Of a DNA stretch of 36,880 bases, positions 9,121 through 17,451 are shown piece by piece. This stretch comes from Ignavibacteria bacterium (GTDB lineage Bacteria; Bacteroidota; Ignavibacteria; Ignavibacteriales; Melioribacteraceae). A model generated the notes under the pieces. The model saw nothing but the letters and a program-made list of their open reading frames with translations. It searched no databases and had not been told where the DNA came from. The stretch's first letter is position 1; every line of letters starts with the position of its first letter. The stretch is taken from the NCBI GenBank assembly GCA_016873835.1, contig VGVY01000012.1, positions 1-36,880 on the forward strand. The letters are read 5' to 3'. Both the position numbers and the translations under genes were made by a program.

Positions 9121-10122
9121 TCAATTATTTGTCAATAGTTTTTGTAATACATTATCAAAAAAATCCTTACTTATAGAAACTTGTTGAAATATGTCAATCA
9201 CTAATTCTTTGGTAATGTGTTTAAAATCTTCCTCTCTTGGGAAAATTAAAACTCCGCCAAAATCAACCGCAGCCGGGCTAATTAAAATCTGTTTGTCATT
9301 TTCCTCAAAAAAATATGAAGGTCTGTGCTTGCTTCGCGGGAAAATTAATATGGTCCATTCATTAGTATAGTTGCATATGATATTCAGCATCGGCTCTTCA
9401 GAGGAGCTATTATTTAATAATGCTGTGTAAATTTTGTCAAATTCAACTTTGAGATTTGAGATTTTATTTCCTTTTAACACAAAATAATTTCGCATTGAAT
9501 CTGAGACGATAAATAATTTAATCTCCGAATCAAAAAGAATCAATTGACCATATTTTTTGATGATAGATTCTAGTTCATTTTCGATAAGCATGAATCCGAA
9601 ATTGCCAGCTTGAAAATGCATATGATCTGGTGCAGAAGCGCCGCATTTAGGTCCATTATAAAACACCGAATAATTTTTACCGAGCAATGAAGAAAGATTT
9701 AGAAGACTTTCAAATTCTGCGTGAATTGATTGAGAAACATGTTTGAGTAAAGGAATTGTAAAATGTTTATTGAAAATTGGAAATGGATTAACAAGTAATA
9801 TATAATCATCAAATAATTTTACTGCTTTTTGTTCCTTGGGCAAGTTGGCTTGACATAAAAAACAAGGTCTTTGTTTTATTGATCTATCATCTACTTTGGC
9901 GGAAGAAGAAACTATTCTTCCGGCATTAAATTGCGCTTCGATAGAAAACCCATCGAACATAAATATTTTTTTTCTTACAGATTTTAAACTATTATAGCCA
10001 TCTGAAGCAAGTTTCCAATTTTGTAATTGGTCTTCAAATAACCTTGCGATAAGAATTAATAGGTCTTTTGAATTATCTTTGATCTCGAGATAAAAATTTT
10101 TTTCAGAGAACTCCGTTTGCAT
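9121..10122 (-). CDS. DUF4922 protein, HIT/GalT-like nucleotidyltransferase fold
   Basis: This ~333-residue protein resembles the DUF4922 family common in Bacteroidota. It carries RPCFLC (a CxxC near residue 86) and [16 protein letters not shown] near 160-172. The HxHxQ pattern resembles the active site of galactose-1-phosphate uridylyltransferase and Ap4A phosphorylase, and CxxC may bind metal as in GalT. The likely chemistry is nucleotidyl transfer or phosphorolysis of a nucleotide-sugar, but no substrate is known. The start is the ATG at 10122, because AGAGGAAA lies 7-15 nt upstream; a TTG at 10146 is possible but lacks a site. It overlaps the glycosyltransferase stop by 20 nt, so the two are probably translationally coupled. 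Confidence 0.72.
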   Translation of the reverse strand: MQTEFSEKNFYLEIKDNSKDLLILIARLFEDQLQNWKLASDGYNSLKSVRKKIFMFDGFSIEAQFNAGRIVSSSAKVDDRSIKQRPCFLCQANLPKEQKAVKLFDDYILLVNPFPIFNKHFTIPLLKHVSQSIHAEFESLLNLSSLLGKNYSVFYNGPKCGASAPDHMHFQAGNFGFMLIENELESIIKKYGQLILFDSEIKLFIVSDSMRNYFVLKGNKISNLKVEFDKIYTALLNNSSSEEPMLNIICNYTNEWTILIFPRSKHRPSYFFEENDKQILISPAAVDFGGVLIFPREEDFKHITKELVIDIFQQVSISKDFFDNVLQKLLTNN

Positions 10123-11566
10123 TTCTATTTTTCCTCTGACGAGCAATTACTTCTATTGTTCTAATTCTGTCTTTGTATTCATTAAAGATATTCTGTTTTT
10201 CAATGCTCAATGCAGCATCTGAATTTCCTTCCCAACGTCTGCAAAGGTATATAGGCTCATAAATTCTTCCTATCTGATAATCACGTGAAATCATTAATCC
10301 AATTGCATAATCCTCACCATAGCTAACATTTGGAATTTTATACTCTCTAAGAAGAGGAGTATAAAAAGCACGAGGTGCGCCAAGTCCATTAATTCTCAAC
10401 GCATTATTTCTTCCGTTATCCGGAGTCCATTCTTTGTGGTCAATAATACCGGGCGGAATTTCTTGAAGATTGAAATTAGTCATCATATAAGTACCAATCA
10501 CCATAGCACATTTTTCTTTATTAAATGTATTAACAATTATTTGAACAGTATTTTCATTAGCATAAATATCGTCGCTGTCTAATTGCATAGCATACCTTCC
10601 GCATAATTTGTGATGAACTGCTTCATTCCAACAACCGCCAATTCCTAAATCTTGTCTTTTTGGAATAATGTGGATTAAACGAGAATCTTTTTTTGCGATT
10701 TCGCTTATCTTTTCAGTTGTTCCGTCAGTTGAATAATTATCAACAACTATTAAATTGAATTTAAAATCTGTTTTTTGCGACAACACAGAATTAATTGCAT
10801 CAGTAATTGTGTTAACTCTGTTTTTAACTGGTATAATTACTGAAGCTTCATATTCAAATTCTTCATCACCAAATTCAATTTGCTTAAAATTTGGATGGAG
10901 ATAAGCGCCAATTTTTTTTAGGTGTTCAGTGCAAGCGAGTTCCATTTCAATCTGCACTTTACGGTTTTTAGGATTCACATAGTCAAATTGTTTGGCACCG
11001 CTTTTTCTAGTATCAGTTTCAATTGTTGTATATAGAAATTCTGGTATTCTTATAAATTGCGATTCTCTAGAAAGATGAAGTCTTAAATTATATATACCAG
11101 CATATTTGTAGTCATTTTCATTTTTAAGTGATTTACACATCTGAGTATTTAAAAGTAGAACTGAGCCAAAATCAAAATCATCACGCAAACTCCCTATTTG
11201 GTAATCGTTCACTGGATGTTTTTCCAATATGTTTTCTTTAATCGTCATATAATCTGAATATACCAAACCAGTATTTGTTGAATTAATTACATTATAAAAT
11301 CTTTCGATTGCAAATTGACCTAATTGATATTTATTGTCTTGGGTGAAAAGTAAAATATATTCTTCTTGTGCTGCATCAATTATTTTTTCAATGGTTGAAG
11401 AGCTTCTAAGATCCATAACTTTAAGTAATTCACAATTATCCGGCACATTAATCGAATCATTATTAACTAGTAAAAATATTTTGGAAACTAGATTGCTGTT
11501 ATTTAATTCATTTATTAATTCTAAATTGTACTGCAATCCGCTGTAAGGTAAAAAAGCATTGATCAT
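10103..11566 (-). CDS. Family 2 glycosyltransferase, two GT-A-like halves
   Basis: This 487-residue cytoplasmic protein has a typical GT2 domain from about residue 240: [30 protein letters not shown] and the metal/nucleotide-sugar motif LDSDD around 329-333. The first ~200 residues also resemble a degraded GT-A unit ([34 protein letters not shown]), so the protein may be an internal duplication with one inactive half. No membrane segment is visible. It is the first gene of the leftward run, overlapping the DUF4922 gene. It could use a sugar nucleotide handled by that neighbour; acceptor and sugar are unknown. Confidence 0.8.
   Translation of the reverse strand: MINAFLPYSGLQYNLELINELNNSNLVSKIFLLVNNDSINVPDNCELLKVMDLRSSSTIEKIIDAAQEEYILLFTQDNKYQLGQFAIERFYNVINSTNTGLVYSDYMTIKENILEKHPVNDYQIGSLRDDFDFGSVLLLNTQMCKSLKNENDYKYAGIYNLRLHLSRESQFIRIPEFLYTTIETDTRKSGAKQFDYVNPKNRKVQIEMELACTEHLKKIGAYLHPNFKQIEFGDEEFEYEASVIIPVKNRVNTITDAINSVLSQKTDFKFNLIVVDNYSTDGTTEKISEIAKKDSRLIHIIPKRQDLGIGGCWNEAVHHKLCGRYAMQLDSDDIYANENTVQIIVNTFNKEKCAMVIGTYMMTNFNLQEIPPGIIDHKEWTPDNGRNNALRINGLGAPRAFYTPLLREYKIPNVSYGEDYAIGLMISRDYQIGRIYEPIYLCRRWEGNSDAALSIEKQNIFNEYKDRIRTIEVIARQRKNRNANGVL
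10130..10137 (-). promoter_or_regulatory. Ribosome-binding site of the DUF4922 gene
   Basis: AGAGGAAA on the minus strand precedes the ATG at 10122, with 10 nt between AGAGG and ATG. It lies inside the end of the glycosyltransferase gene. It favours ATG 10122 over the TTG at 10146. Confidence 0.65.
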
Positions 11567-11670
11567 TTCTTAAAACTCCGATATGATATTTTTAATAATC
11601 GTTCTTATGTATTAACATCATTGAGATTCTAGTGAAAGAAAAATTAGAACTGGATGAGTATTTAAACAAT

Positions 11671-11702
11671 AAAAAAATCCCCTCTAGAATTTAGAGGGGA
11701 TT
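11671..11702 (-). terminator. Rho-independent terminator of the secretion cassette
   Basis: On the minus strand an 11-bp perfect stem (AATCCCCTCTA / TAGAGGGGATT; arms 11692-11702 and 11676-11686) with a 5-nt loop ends in a T-run at 11671-11677. It begins 14 nt past the stop codon of the T9SS propeller gene ending at 11717. It is the clearest terminator in the window and closes the five-gene leftward unit. It also separates that unit from the glycosyltransferase operon that starts at 11566. Confidence 0.92.
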
Positions 11703-11716
11703 AAAAACAAAATACA

Positions 11717-13018
11717 TTATTTAATTAACAGCATCTTTTTAGACAATGTTGTTTTGCTAGTATACAGAGTATACATGTAAACACCGCTTGCTAAATTTGA
11801 AGCGTTGAAATCTACTTCGTATGTGCCGCGTGTTTTAAATTCATTTACTAATGTGGCAACCTCTTGACCAACAGTATTATACACTTTCAAAGTTACAAGT
11901 CCTTCTTCAGGTATTGAAAACTTAATAAGTGTTGTTGGGTTGAATGGGTTCGGATAGTTTTGTGATAATGCATATCCAGTTGGTATTTCATCTAATGGTT
12001 TTACATCAGAACCAGATTTTGTAAGTTTTTGAACGAGTGGATATCCAGATCCACCAAAACATCCGATATACGCAGTATTACCATCAGGACTGAATGCCAA
12101 TGCTCTTGGCCTTTCTGCAGTTGCATTTGGGACAGTAAATGTCCACTTCAAACTATCAACAACTTTCTTTTGGTTAAAATCATAAGCGTACCAAGTGTTT
12201 GGTGTAAAAGGATGGTCTGGTTTATCATTATTTGAACCGCCAGAAATCCATAGATGATTAGTTTTTGGATGCCAGGTCATTGATTCACTATCTACACCAA
12301 TCATCATAGAGTCTTTTCGTGTAAATGAATCAAACTCAGTAGCTCTGTTATAAACGAACACTTTCCCATTTGTGTAACCAGCCCAATAGATAGTATTTCC
12401 ATCTTTAGATACTTCAAAACTTCTTGAAAAACCAACAGTTGAAGTTAACGCGTTTCCAATTAGTGTAAAATTTTGGTCATACATTTCCATTGGAGATGCG
12501 CCGGTTGCACTTGGGACGACGGGTGCAACAAAAATAATTCCTGGGGTTGTAGCAACAGCTGGAGCTGCAGCCGTATATTTTAGCTGAACCCTTTTCAGCG
12601 CTTGCCCAGTTTTATAATTCACCATATACATATAGTTAGGTGTTGGACTAGAACCAGTTAGAAAAAGAATATTTCCGTCTTTGTTCAATCTCATTCCACG
12701 GTTTGTAGTGAGTAGGGTATCAGTATAAGTAGAAGTTACAAATCGCCATATTGGAGAGAACGATGCTTGTGTTCCATTCGGATTGAAAACGTAAATTAAA
12801 TAAACGTTTTTCTTAAGTGTATCGCCAGGAGCAACAACATGTTTTACTGCTGGACCCCACCAGCCAACCCAAACTTTTCCATCCGGGTCAACTGCCATAG
12901 AGTGGTTTTGACCTTTGAAAGTATCATTTGGCCATGCACCTTGGTTAGTCCATTGTGCTTTGCTAATACTTGCCATAAGAAAAACAACTGCAAGTAATAA
13001 AGTTAATTTTTTTAACAT
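11717..13018 (-). CDS. Secreted beta-propeller protein with T9SS sorting domain
   Basis: This 433-residue protein starts at ATG 13018 with the signal peptide MLKKLTLLLAVVFLMASISKAQ. An in-frame upstream extension is possible, but a near-perfect AAAGGAGG sits 4 nt before this ATG. The middle has repeats of the type VDPDGKVWVGWWG, LNKDGNILFLTG, VSKDGNTIYWAG, HPKTNHLWISGG and FSPDGNTAYIGC, suggesting a WD40/SMP-30-like propeller. The last ~80 residues are a textbook T9SS type A domain: NYPNPFNPTT, LKVYNTVGQEVATLV, LASGVYMYTL and KKMLLIK. It should be exported by Sec, carried across the outer membrane by T9SS, and then cleaved or anchored. It is the last gene of the cassette. Ligand unknown. Confidence 0.88.
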   Translation of the reverse strand: MLKKLTLLLAVVFLMASISKAQWTNQGAWPNDTFKGQNHSMAVDPDGKVWVGWWGPAVKHVVAPGDTLKKNVYLIYVFNPNGTQASFSPIWRFVTSTYTDTLLTTNRGMRLNKDGNILFLTGSSPTPNYMYMVNYKTGQALKRVQLKYTAAAPAVATTPGIIFVAPVVPSATGASPMEMYDQNFTLIGNALTSTVGFSRSFEVSKDGNTIYWAGYTNGKVFVYNRATEFDSFTRKDSMMIGVDSESMTWHPKTNHLWISGGSNNDKPDHPFTPNTWYAYDFNQKKVVDSLKWTFTVPNATAERPRALAFSPDGNTAYIGCFGGSGYPLVQKLTKSGSDVKPLDEIPTGYALSQNYPNPFNPTTLIKFSIPEEGLVTLKVYNTVGQEVATLVNEFKTRGTYEVDFNASNLASGVYMYTLYTSKTTLSKKMLLIK

Positions 13019-13022
13019 AATG

Positions 13023-13030
13023 CCTCCTTT
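13023..13030 (-). promoter_or_regulatory. Ribosome-binding site fixing the start at 13018
   Basis: AAAGGAGG on the minus strand, 4 nt before ATG, is one of the strongest Shine-Dalgarno sites in the window. It rules against an upstream start in the same frame and places the signal peptide at the N-terminus. Confidence 0.8.
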
Positions 13031-13081
13031 TAGTGAGTTAAAAAGTTTGTTGTTTGATTTATTTAGAAAAAAAAACATTTG

Positions 13082-14278
13082 TTATTGTCTTCCAAAATAC
13101 GGTGCACCTAATTTCTGCATATCTACTCTAATCAAAGAATGAAAAATGGAAGTTCCCTCAATAAATTCTTTAATATAAAAAAGATTCTTATTGGTTCCCC
13201 AGGCTATTGACCGTGCATAAGGAGTTATTAATCCAGGATACATTGCGCTCGCATTTCCATTTTTGATTAAAATAAATGCGTCAGTTTGGTTTGTGCCTAA
13301 AATTAAATCTCCATCATCAGAAAAGGTAATTGCACCAATTTGAATTTTATTCAAACCATAAGCTGATCCAATATTAAAGAAAGTTTCTTTTGTTCCAAGT
13401 GATGTGTTTGAATTAATTTTATAACGGTAAATAGCCTCTTCATTATCTTTCTTACCAGCTAAATATAAATACCCATTGAATACTCTAACTGAAGTTACTG
13501 TATAGTCAATTGGGAATGCATTTATCTCTTTGTTAGGATTCACGCTATAAATATTTCCACCGCCGCCAGAGGCCCAGATGTTTTTACTCGCATCAAAATC
13601 GATAGAAATAATAGAAATTCCAGTAGGGAAGACTACATAAGTTGCACTTGGTGAACCTTGAGTAACTTGGAAAATAGCTCTGAGACTTCTTGTTCCGTAT
13701 AAAACATTATTAGGACCCATTTTCAAATCAAAGAAAAATGATTCGCCGCCTTTTGGTGCGAAGTCTGTCAACACTCCAGTTGGAGAAATTTTCTTTATTC
13801 CTTTATCCAATACAGATACATAAAGATTTTCAGACTTATCAACTGTAACAGTCATTGCTTCATCAACACTTTTTGTAAAAGCGTAATATACACCAACAGC
13901 TTCAAGCAAATTATATTTAGTAACATTACTGAAATTTTCTACTCCTTTAATAGCAACTTTTAAATCGAGCTGGTTCTTTATTAATGGTGGGGCTTTTACA
14001 ATAAGTTTTGTTGAAGTAGCTTCTAGAATGGTTCCTTTGGCAGTGCCAAAGTAAACAAAATTATCATCCTTGTTAGATGAAAAGTTTGACCCGTTTATTG
14101 TAACTTCGCTTACACCGGCTAAGGCTTCATTGGCTGGAACCACACTACTAACAACCGGAGTACCACCTTTCGATTCTATTTCGTATAAACTGGGTGCTGC
14201 CTCTTGGTTACAACCATAATAAATGAAACCAAGGAGAACTGTGATTAATAAATAATGAATGTGTTTATAATTTTTCAT
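13082..14278 (-). CDS. IPT/TIG-domain lipoprotein with NHL/propeller-like repeats
   Basis: The chosen ATG at 14278 gives a lipoprotein signal ending at Cys23 (LLGFIYYGC). An ATG at 14314 would add 12 residues; neither has a strong ribosome-binding site. Residues ~40-115 form an IPT/TIG immunoglobulin-like domain (PVVSSVVPANEALAGVSEV, TINGSNF, VYFGTAKGTI, LIVKAPP). The remainder has propeller-like repeats (VTVDKSENLYVSVLDKGIKKIS, MGPNNVLYGTRS, FDASKNIWASGGGGNIYSV, FSDDGDLILGTNQ). This pattern is common in Bacteroidota outer-membrane or surface lipoproteins that partner TonB receptors. It lies between the PorV-like gene and the T9SS propeller gene, with 63 bp before the latter. Binding partner unknown. 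Confidence 0.82.
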   Translation of the reverse strand: MKNYKHIHYLLITVLLGFIYYGCNQEAAPSLYEIESKGGTPVVSSVVPANEALAGVSEVTINGSNFSSNKDDNFVYFGTAKGTILEATSTKLIVKAPPLIKNQLDLKVAIKGVENFSNVTKYNLLEAVGVYYAFTKSVDEAMTVTVDKSENLYVSVLDKGIKKISPTGVLTDFAPKGGESFFFDLKMGPNNVLYGTRSLRAIFQVTQGSPSATYVVFPTGISIISIDFDASKNIWASGGGGNIYSVNPNKEINAFPIDYTVTSVRVFNGYLYLAGKKDNEEAIYRYKINSNTSLGTKETFFNIGSAYGLNKIQIGAITFSDDGDLILGTNQTDAFILIKNGNASAMYPGLITPYARSIAWGTNKNLFYIKEFIEGTSIFHSLIRVDMQKLGAPYFGRQ

Positions 14279-14325
14279 ATTCAATACCAATAAATTTTTT
14301 AAATGATTAATCATTTATCACATAA

Positions 14326-15333
14326 CTAAAAAGAAAAATTAAAAGAAAATCTGTGAACGTTTTTAAAAATTCCAAAAGGCTGATAAGCATAATCGATCCC
14401 AACGTTCATACCGGCAAAATTTCTATTAATACCAACACCAGCAGTAAAATCTCTTTCATCTGCCGGAGAAACAAAACCAGCTCTAACTGAGAATGTTTTA
14501 ATAAAAGTATATTCTGCACCAAGATAGATTTGTTCGCTAAAATCTCTTGGATGAACGGCATCAACAGAAACAAGTAGGGAGTGAGTCTCTTTATCAATAT
14601 TGAAAATATCCATTGCATCCATTGAAAGACCAATTCTAAAAGTTAACGGCAGCTGAAAAGTTTCCTCCTTATACTTTAACTCTTGCGAAAAGTTTTTGAT
14701 ACTCATTCCGAAGTTTAAACTCTTAAATCCGGTTCTGTAAAGAATACCAAAATCGAACGCCATTGCTTTCAGACCGTTATCTTCTTGAATGAAATTGCCG
14801 CTTGGATCCATATCAACTACACTGCTGCCAAGGTTCTGCTTAATGAATTTTATACTTCCGCCGACTGCAAATTTTAATGAAAGTTCTTTTGCATAACTAA
14901 AGCCAATTGCATATGAAGTTGGGGAATAAGTGCCAACGTCAACATATCCTTTTTCATTATTTGCAACTACTGTTCCGAAAAAATCACCATAGTCAACTGT
15001 CAAGAATGAGATTCCAAAAACTCCATAATCTCCATCGAACGGGGCAAAAGCAATTGCAGAATGAAGATAGTTTATATCTGCAATCCAACCCACATGTCCC
15101 ACTGAAAGGGAAGCAAAGTTCTTTAGTGATGCCATTGTAGATGGGTTATAAAACATTGCAGATGCCGATGATAAATCAACAGAAGTTGCAGCTTCAGAAA
15201 AACCAGTTGTTCGAGCGTCTGTTGATACACTAAGAAACTTCATGCCCGTTTGAGCAAGCTTTTTATCTTGCGCTTGAAGGGAATGAGTTAATAGTCCTAA
15301 TATCAAAATTGAAATGATTGTATAGTTTTTCAT
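14326..15333 (-). CDS. PorV/PorQ-family outer-membrane beta-barrel protein
   Basis: This 335-residue protein has a cleavable signal peptide (MKNYTIISILILGLLTHSLQAQ). It then shows the family opening: AQTGMKFLSVSTDARTTGFSEA, followed by SASAMFYNPSTMA. Alternating beta-strand patterns ending in FSFNFSF are consistent with a FadL-like 14-stranded barrel. PorV family proteins sit in the outer membrane; PorV itself shuttles T9SS cargo from the translocon to the surface attachment complex. Here it lies between two genes encoding sorting-domain proteins and a lipoprotein, so a dedicated helper role is plausible. It may be a paralogue rather than the core PorV. Confidence 0.82.
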   Translation of the reverse strand: MKNYTIISILILGLLTHSLQAQDKKLAQTGMKFLSVSTDARTTGFSEAATSVDLSSASAMFYNPSTMASLKNFASLSVGHVGWIADINYLHSAIAFAPFDGDYGVFGISFLTVDYGDFFGTVVANNEKGYVDVGTYSPTSYAIGFSYAKELSLKFAVGGSIKFIKQNLGSSVVDMDPSGNFIQEDNGLKAMAFDFGILYRTGFKSLNFGMSIKNFSQELKYKEETFQLPLTFRIGLSMDAMDIFNIDKETHSLLVSVDAVHPRDFSEQIYLGAEYTFIKTFSVRAGFVSPADERDFTAGVGINRNFAGMNVGIDYAYQPFGIFKNVHRFSFNFSF

Positions 15334-15352
15334 TTATCTACCCAAAATTATT

Positions 15353-17434
15353 TTATCTGATAATTGCAAATTTGGCGATATGATTTTCGCCCGTTTTTTT
15401 ATCAGTAATAACTGCAATGTAAATACCACTTACAATTATTTGATTTGATGAAGTAACTTGATACCAATATTCATCACCGCTTCCATTTGTATGTTCAATT
15501 GTTTTTATCAGTTCACCAATTTCAGAATAAATTCTTATTGTACATTCACCCGGAATATTATAAAAAGCAATTTTATCTTCATCAATTACTCCGGGGAAAC
15601 GAACAGATCCTTTTGCAGATGCATTAAAAGGATTAGGAACAATTCTAATATCAGTTAACTTGTCACCAGCCGCTCTTTGAAGATTTGCCGGATCGTACGT
15701 TTGAGTAAAATATCTTCCGCTTTCAAGTCTTCCGGCTGGAGTTCCGGGTCCGGCTGGTATTGGTGCTCCAACTGCAGTAATGTAATAATAATAATTGAAG
15801 CCCCTTACAACTGATTTATCAGCGTAAGTTCTTTCGCTTCCGCTTTGTGATTCGTATATCTTTGTATATTCTCCGTCAACATCGCCTAATGCTCTATAAA
15901 TTCTAAAAGAAGTTGGAGGATTAGGATCGTTTGAGTTAACATCCCATTTCAGTGAAATTCTATCGCCTCCGGAATTTACTTCAAAACTTGTAGGAGGCAT
16001 TGGAGCTAAAGGAATTTTCCAACCGCTGTTAAAATTTTCTGTTATTCTTTTAAATGTTAACATCAAAGAATCTTTCCCTTGCATTACTACTCGGTTTTTA
16101 GCTTCTGCAGTAATTTGACCTTTCTTATATTTTTCACCGGTTTCTAATTGCAGTTTTCTTCCAATTCCGTTTGCGGCTTCTGCAATAACTATTCTAACGC
16201 TTTCGCCAGGTTTAATTGTATAAGGTCCATAACCATTGTTGAATGAAATACCTCCGGATGCATTGCCAACGTTTGGTGCATTTTTTTGAATGGCAAAATC
16301 ACCGCTCGGTTCAACTGCATCTGCATGACGTGGAGCTTTATGACCAACAGACATTAATGCATATTCTTGAGTCATCCTATCTATATTAAGCGCATTAGCA
16401 CCGGCTAATAATAATGGATGGTCTGAATTTATATAATCTGTTGTTGTTGGCTGATTTGGATCATCAATTTTTTGCGTTGCAGATTTATCAGCATATAAAG
16501 TTAGTGTACCTAAAAATTGAGTACCGCCTAATCTTCCAACTGTATCTGCTGGGTTATTGTATCTTGCAGCATTTGCGTTGAGCGCCCAGATTGGTCCGCC
16601 AATATTATCGTACGGAACATCTTTGCCCGGAAAGAATCCATGCCAAGAAAATTGTGCTCTAAATCTTTCGTTAACTGGATCTGCTTTAACACCATCGCCT
16701 CTTGCATCATTCATAGTATTAATACCCCAACCAGCAGCATTACCGATTACATAACGAACAGATTGATTAACTGAATTTCTGTATGTAAACCAAAAGTAAA
16801 CTTCTTTAAGTGTTGTATTTGGGAGTTCAATTTCAGAGTCGGCATCAGTGTTTCCAGTATTAGTAAAAGTATATTCGTATACTATATAGTTATCATGATA
16901 CTGCTGAGAGAATTGGAAAATTTTTCTTGTCATAGTTAAGCCAAGCTGATTATTGACTACATTTTCAATCATTCTGTCATATGGTAATTTGTCGTCAACT
17001 TTGTCAACTTCAACATTTTTTTGATATGAAAGATTTCCGTCAACATAAACATTAGTCGGATTGAACTTAGAAACTAATTGCATTTTGATTGGATAGAAAG
17101 AATAAAATTGAGGATTTCTTGGTCCAACTGTTACAACTTTATAAGGAAAATTTTGACCTCTTTCATCAGTAAAATCCTTAGCTCCTATCCACATTCCTCT
17201 TGCTGCTTGCATGTCTTGATAATTATAGATTGCCGGCCATTGCATTCCAAACTGTTGTCTTCTAACAAATCCGGCTTCTTCTAATTCGGAACCGATTTCA
17301 GAATACCAGTTATGCAATGAACCTACAGACATGTAGACATTTTTAAATTGTCCCAAACTAATTGATTGTAATCCAAATAGTAAAAACAGAATAATTAGAT
17401 GACAATTTTTAATTCTGAAAAACGCTGAGTTCAT
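15353..17434 (-). CDS. Large secreted FnIII protein with T9SS-type C-terminus
   Basis: This 693-residue protein has a signal peptide (LIILFLLFGLQSISLGQ). A long N-terminal region of unknown fold includes VYEYTFTNTGNTDADSEIEL. A fibronectin type III domain lies at ~480-570 (PPTSFEVNSGGDRISLKWD, FRIYRALG, YYYYITAVG). The last ~90 residues form a T9SS-like sorting domain (IVPNPFNASA, IRIYSEIGELIKTIEH, SGIYIAVI, HIAKFAIIR). GAGGG precedes the ATG by 4 nt. It starts 17 bp after the TonB receptor stop, and the PorV-like gene follows 19 bp later. It probably forms the extracellular part of a surface complex with the receptor. I do not recognise a specific enzyme activity. Confidence 0.82.
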   Translation of the reverse strand: MNSAFFRIKNCHLIILFLLFGLQSISLGQFKNVYMSVGSLHNWYSEIGSELEEAGFVRRQQFGMQWPAIYNYQDMQAARGMWIGAKDFTDERGQNFPYKVVTVGPRNPQFYSFYPIKMQLVSKFNPTNVYVDGNLSYQKNVEVDKVDDKLPYDRMIENVVNNQLGLTMTRKIFQFSQQYHDNYIVYEYTFTNTGNTDADSEIELPNTTLKEVYFWFTYRNSVNQSVRYVIGNAAGWGINTMNDARGDGVKADPVNERFRAQFSWHGFFPGKDVPYDNIGGPIWALNANAARYNNPADTVGRLGGTQFLGTLTLYADKSATQKIDDPNQPTTTDYINSDHPLLLAGANALNIDRMTQEYALMSVGHKAPRHADAVEPSGDFAIQKNAPNVGNASGGISFNNGYGPYTIKPGESVRIVIAEAANGIGRKLQLETGEKYKKGQITAEAKNRVVMQGKDSLMLTFKRITENFNSGWKIPLAPMPPTSFEVNSGGDRISLKWDVNSNDPNPPTSFRIYRALGDVDGEYTKIYESQSGSERTYADKSVVRGFNYYYYITAVGAPIPAGPGTPAGRLESGRYFTQTYDPANLQRAAGDKLTDIRIVPNPFNASAKGSVRFPGVIDEDKIAFYNIPGECTIRIYSEIGELIKTIEHTNGSGDEYWYQVTSSNQIIVSGIYIAVITDKKTGENHIAKFAIIR

Positions 17435-17451
17435 TATTCCCTCAAAAAATT

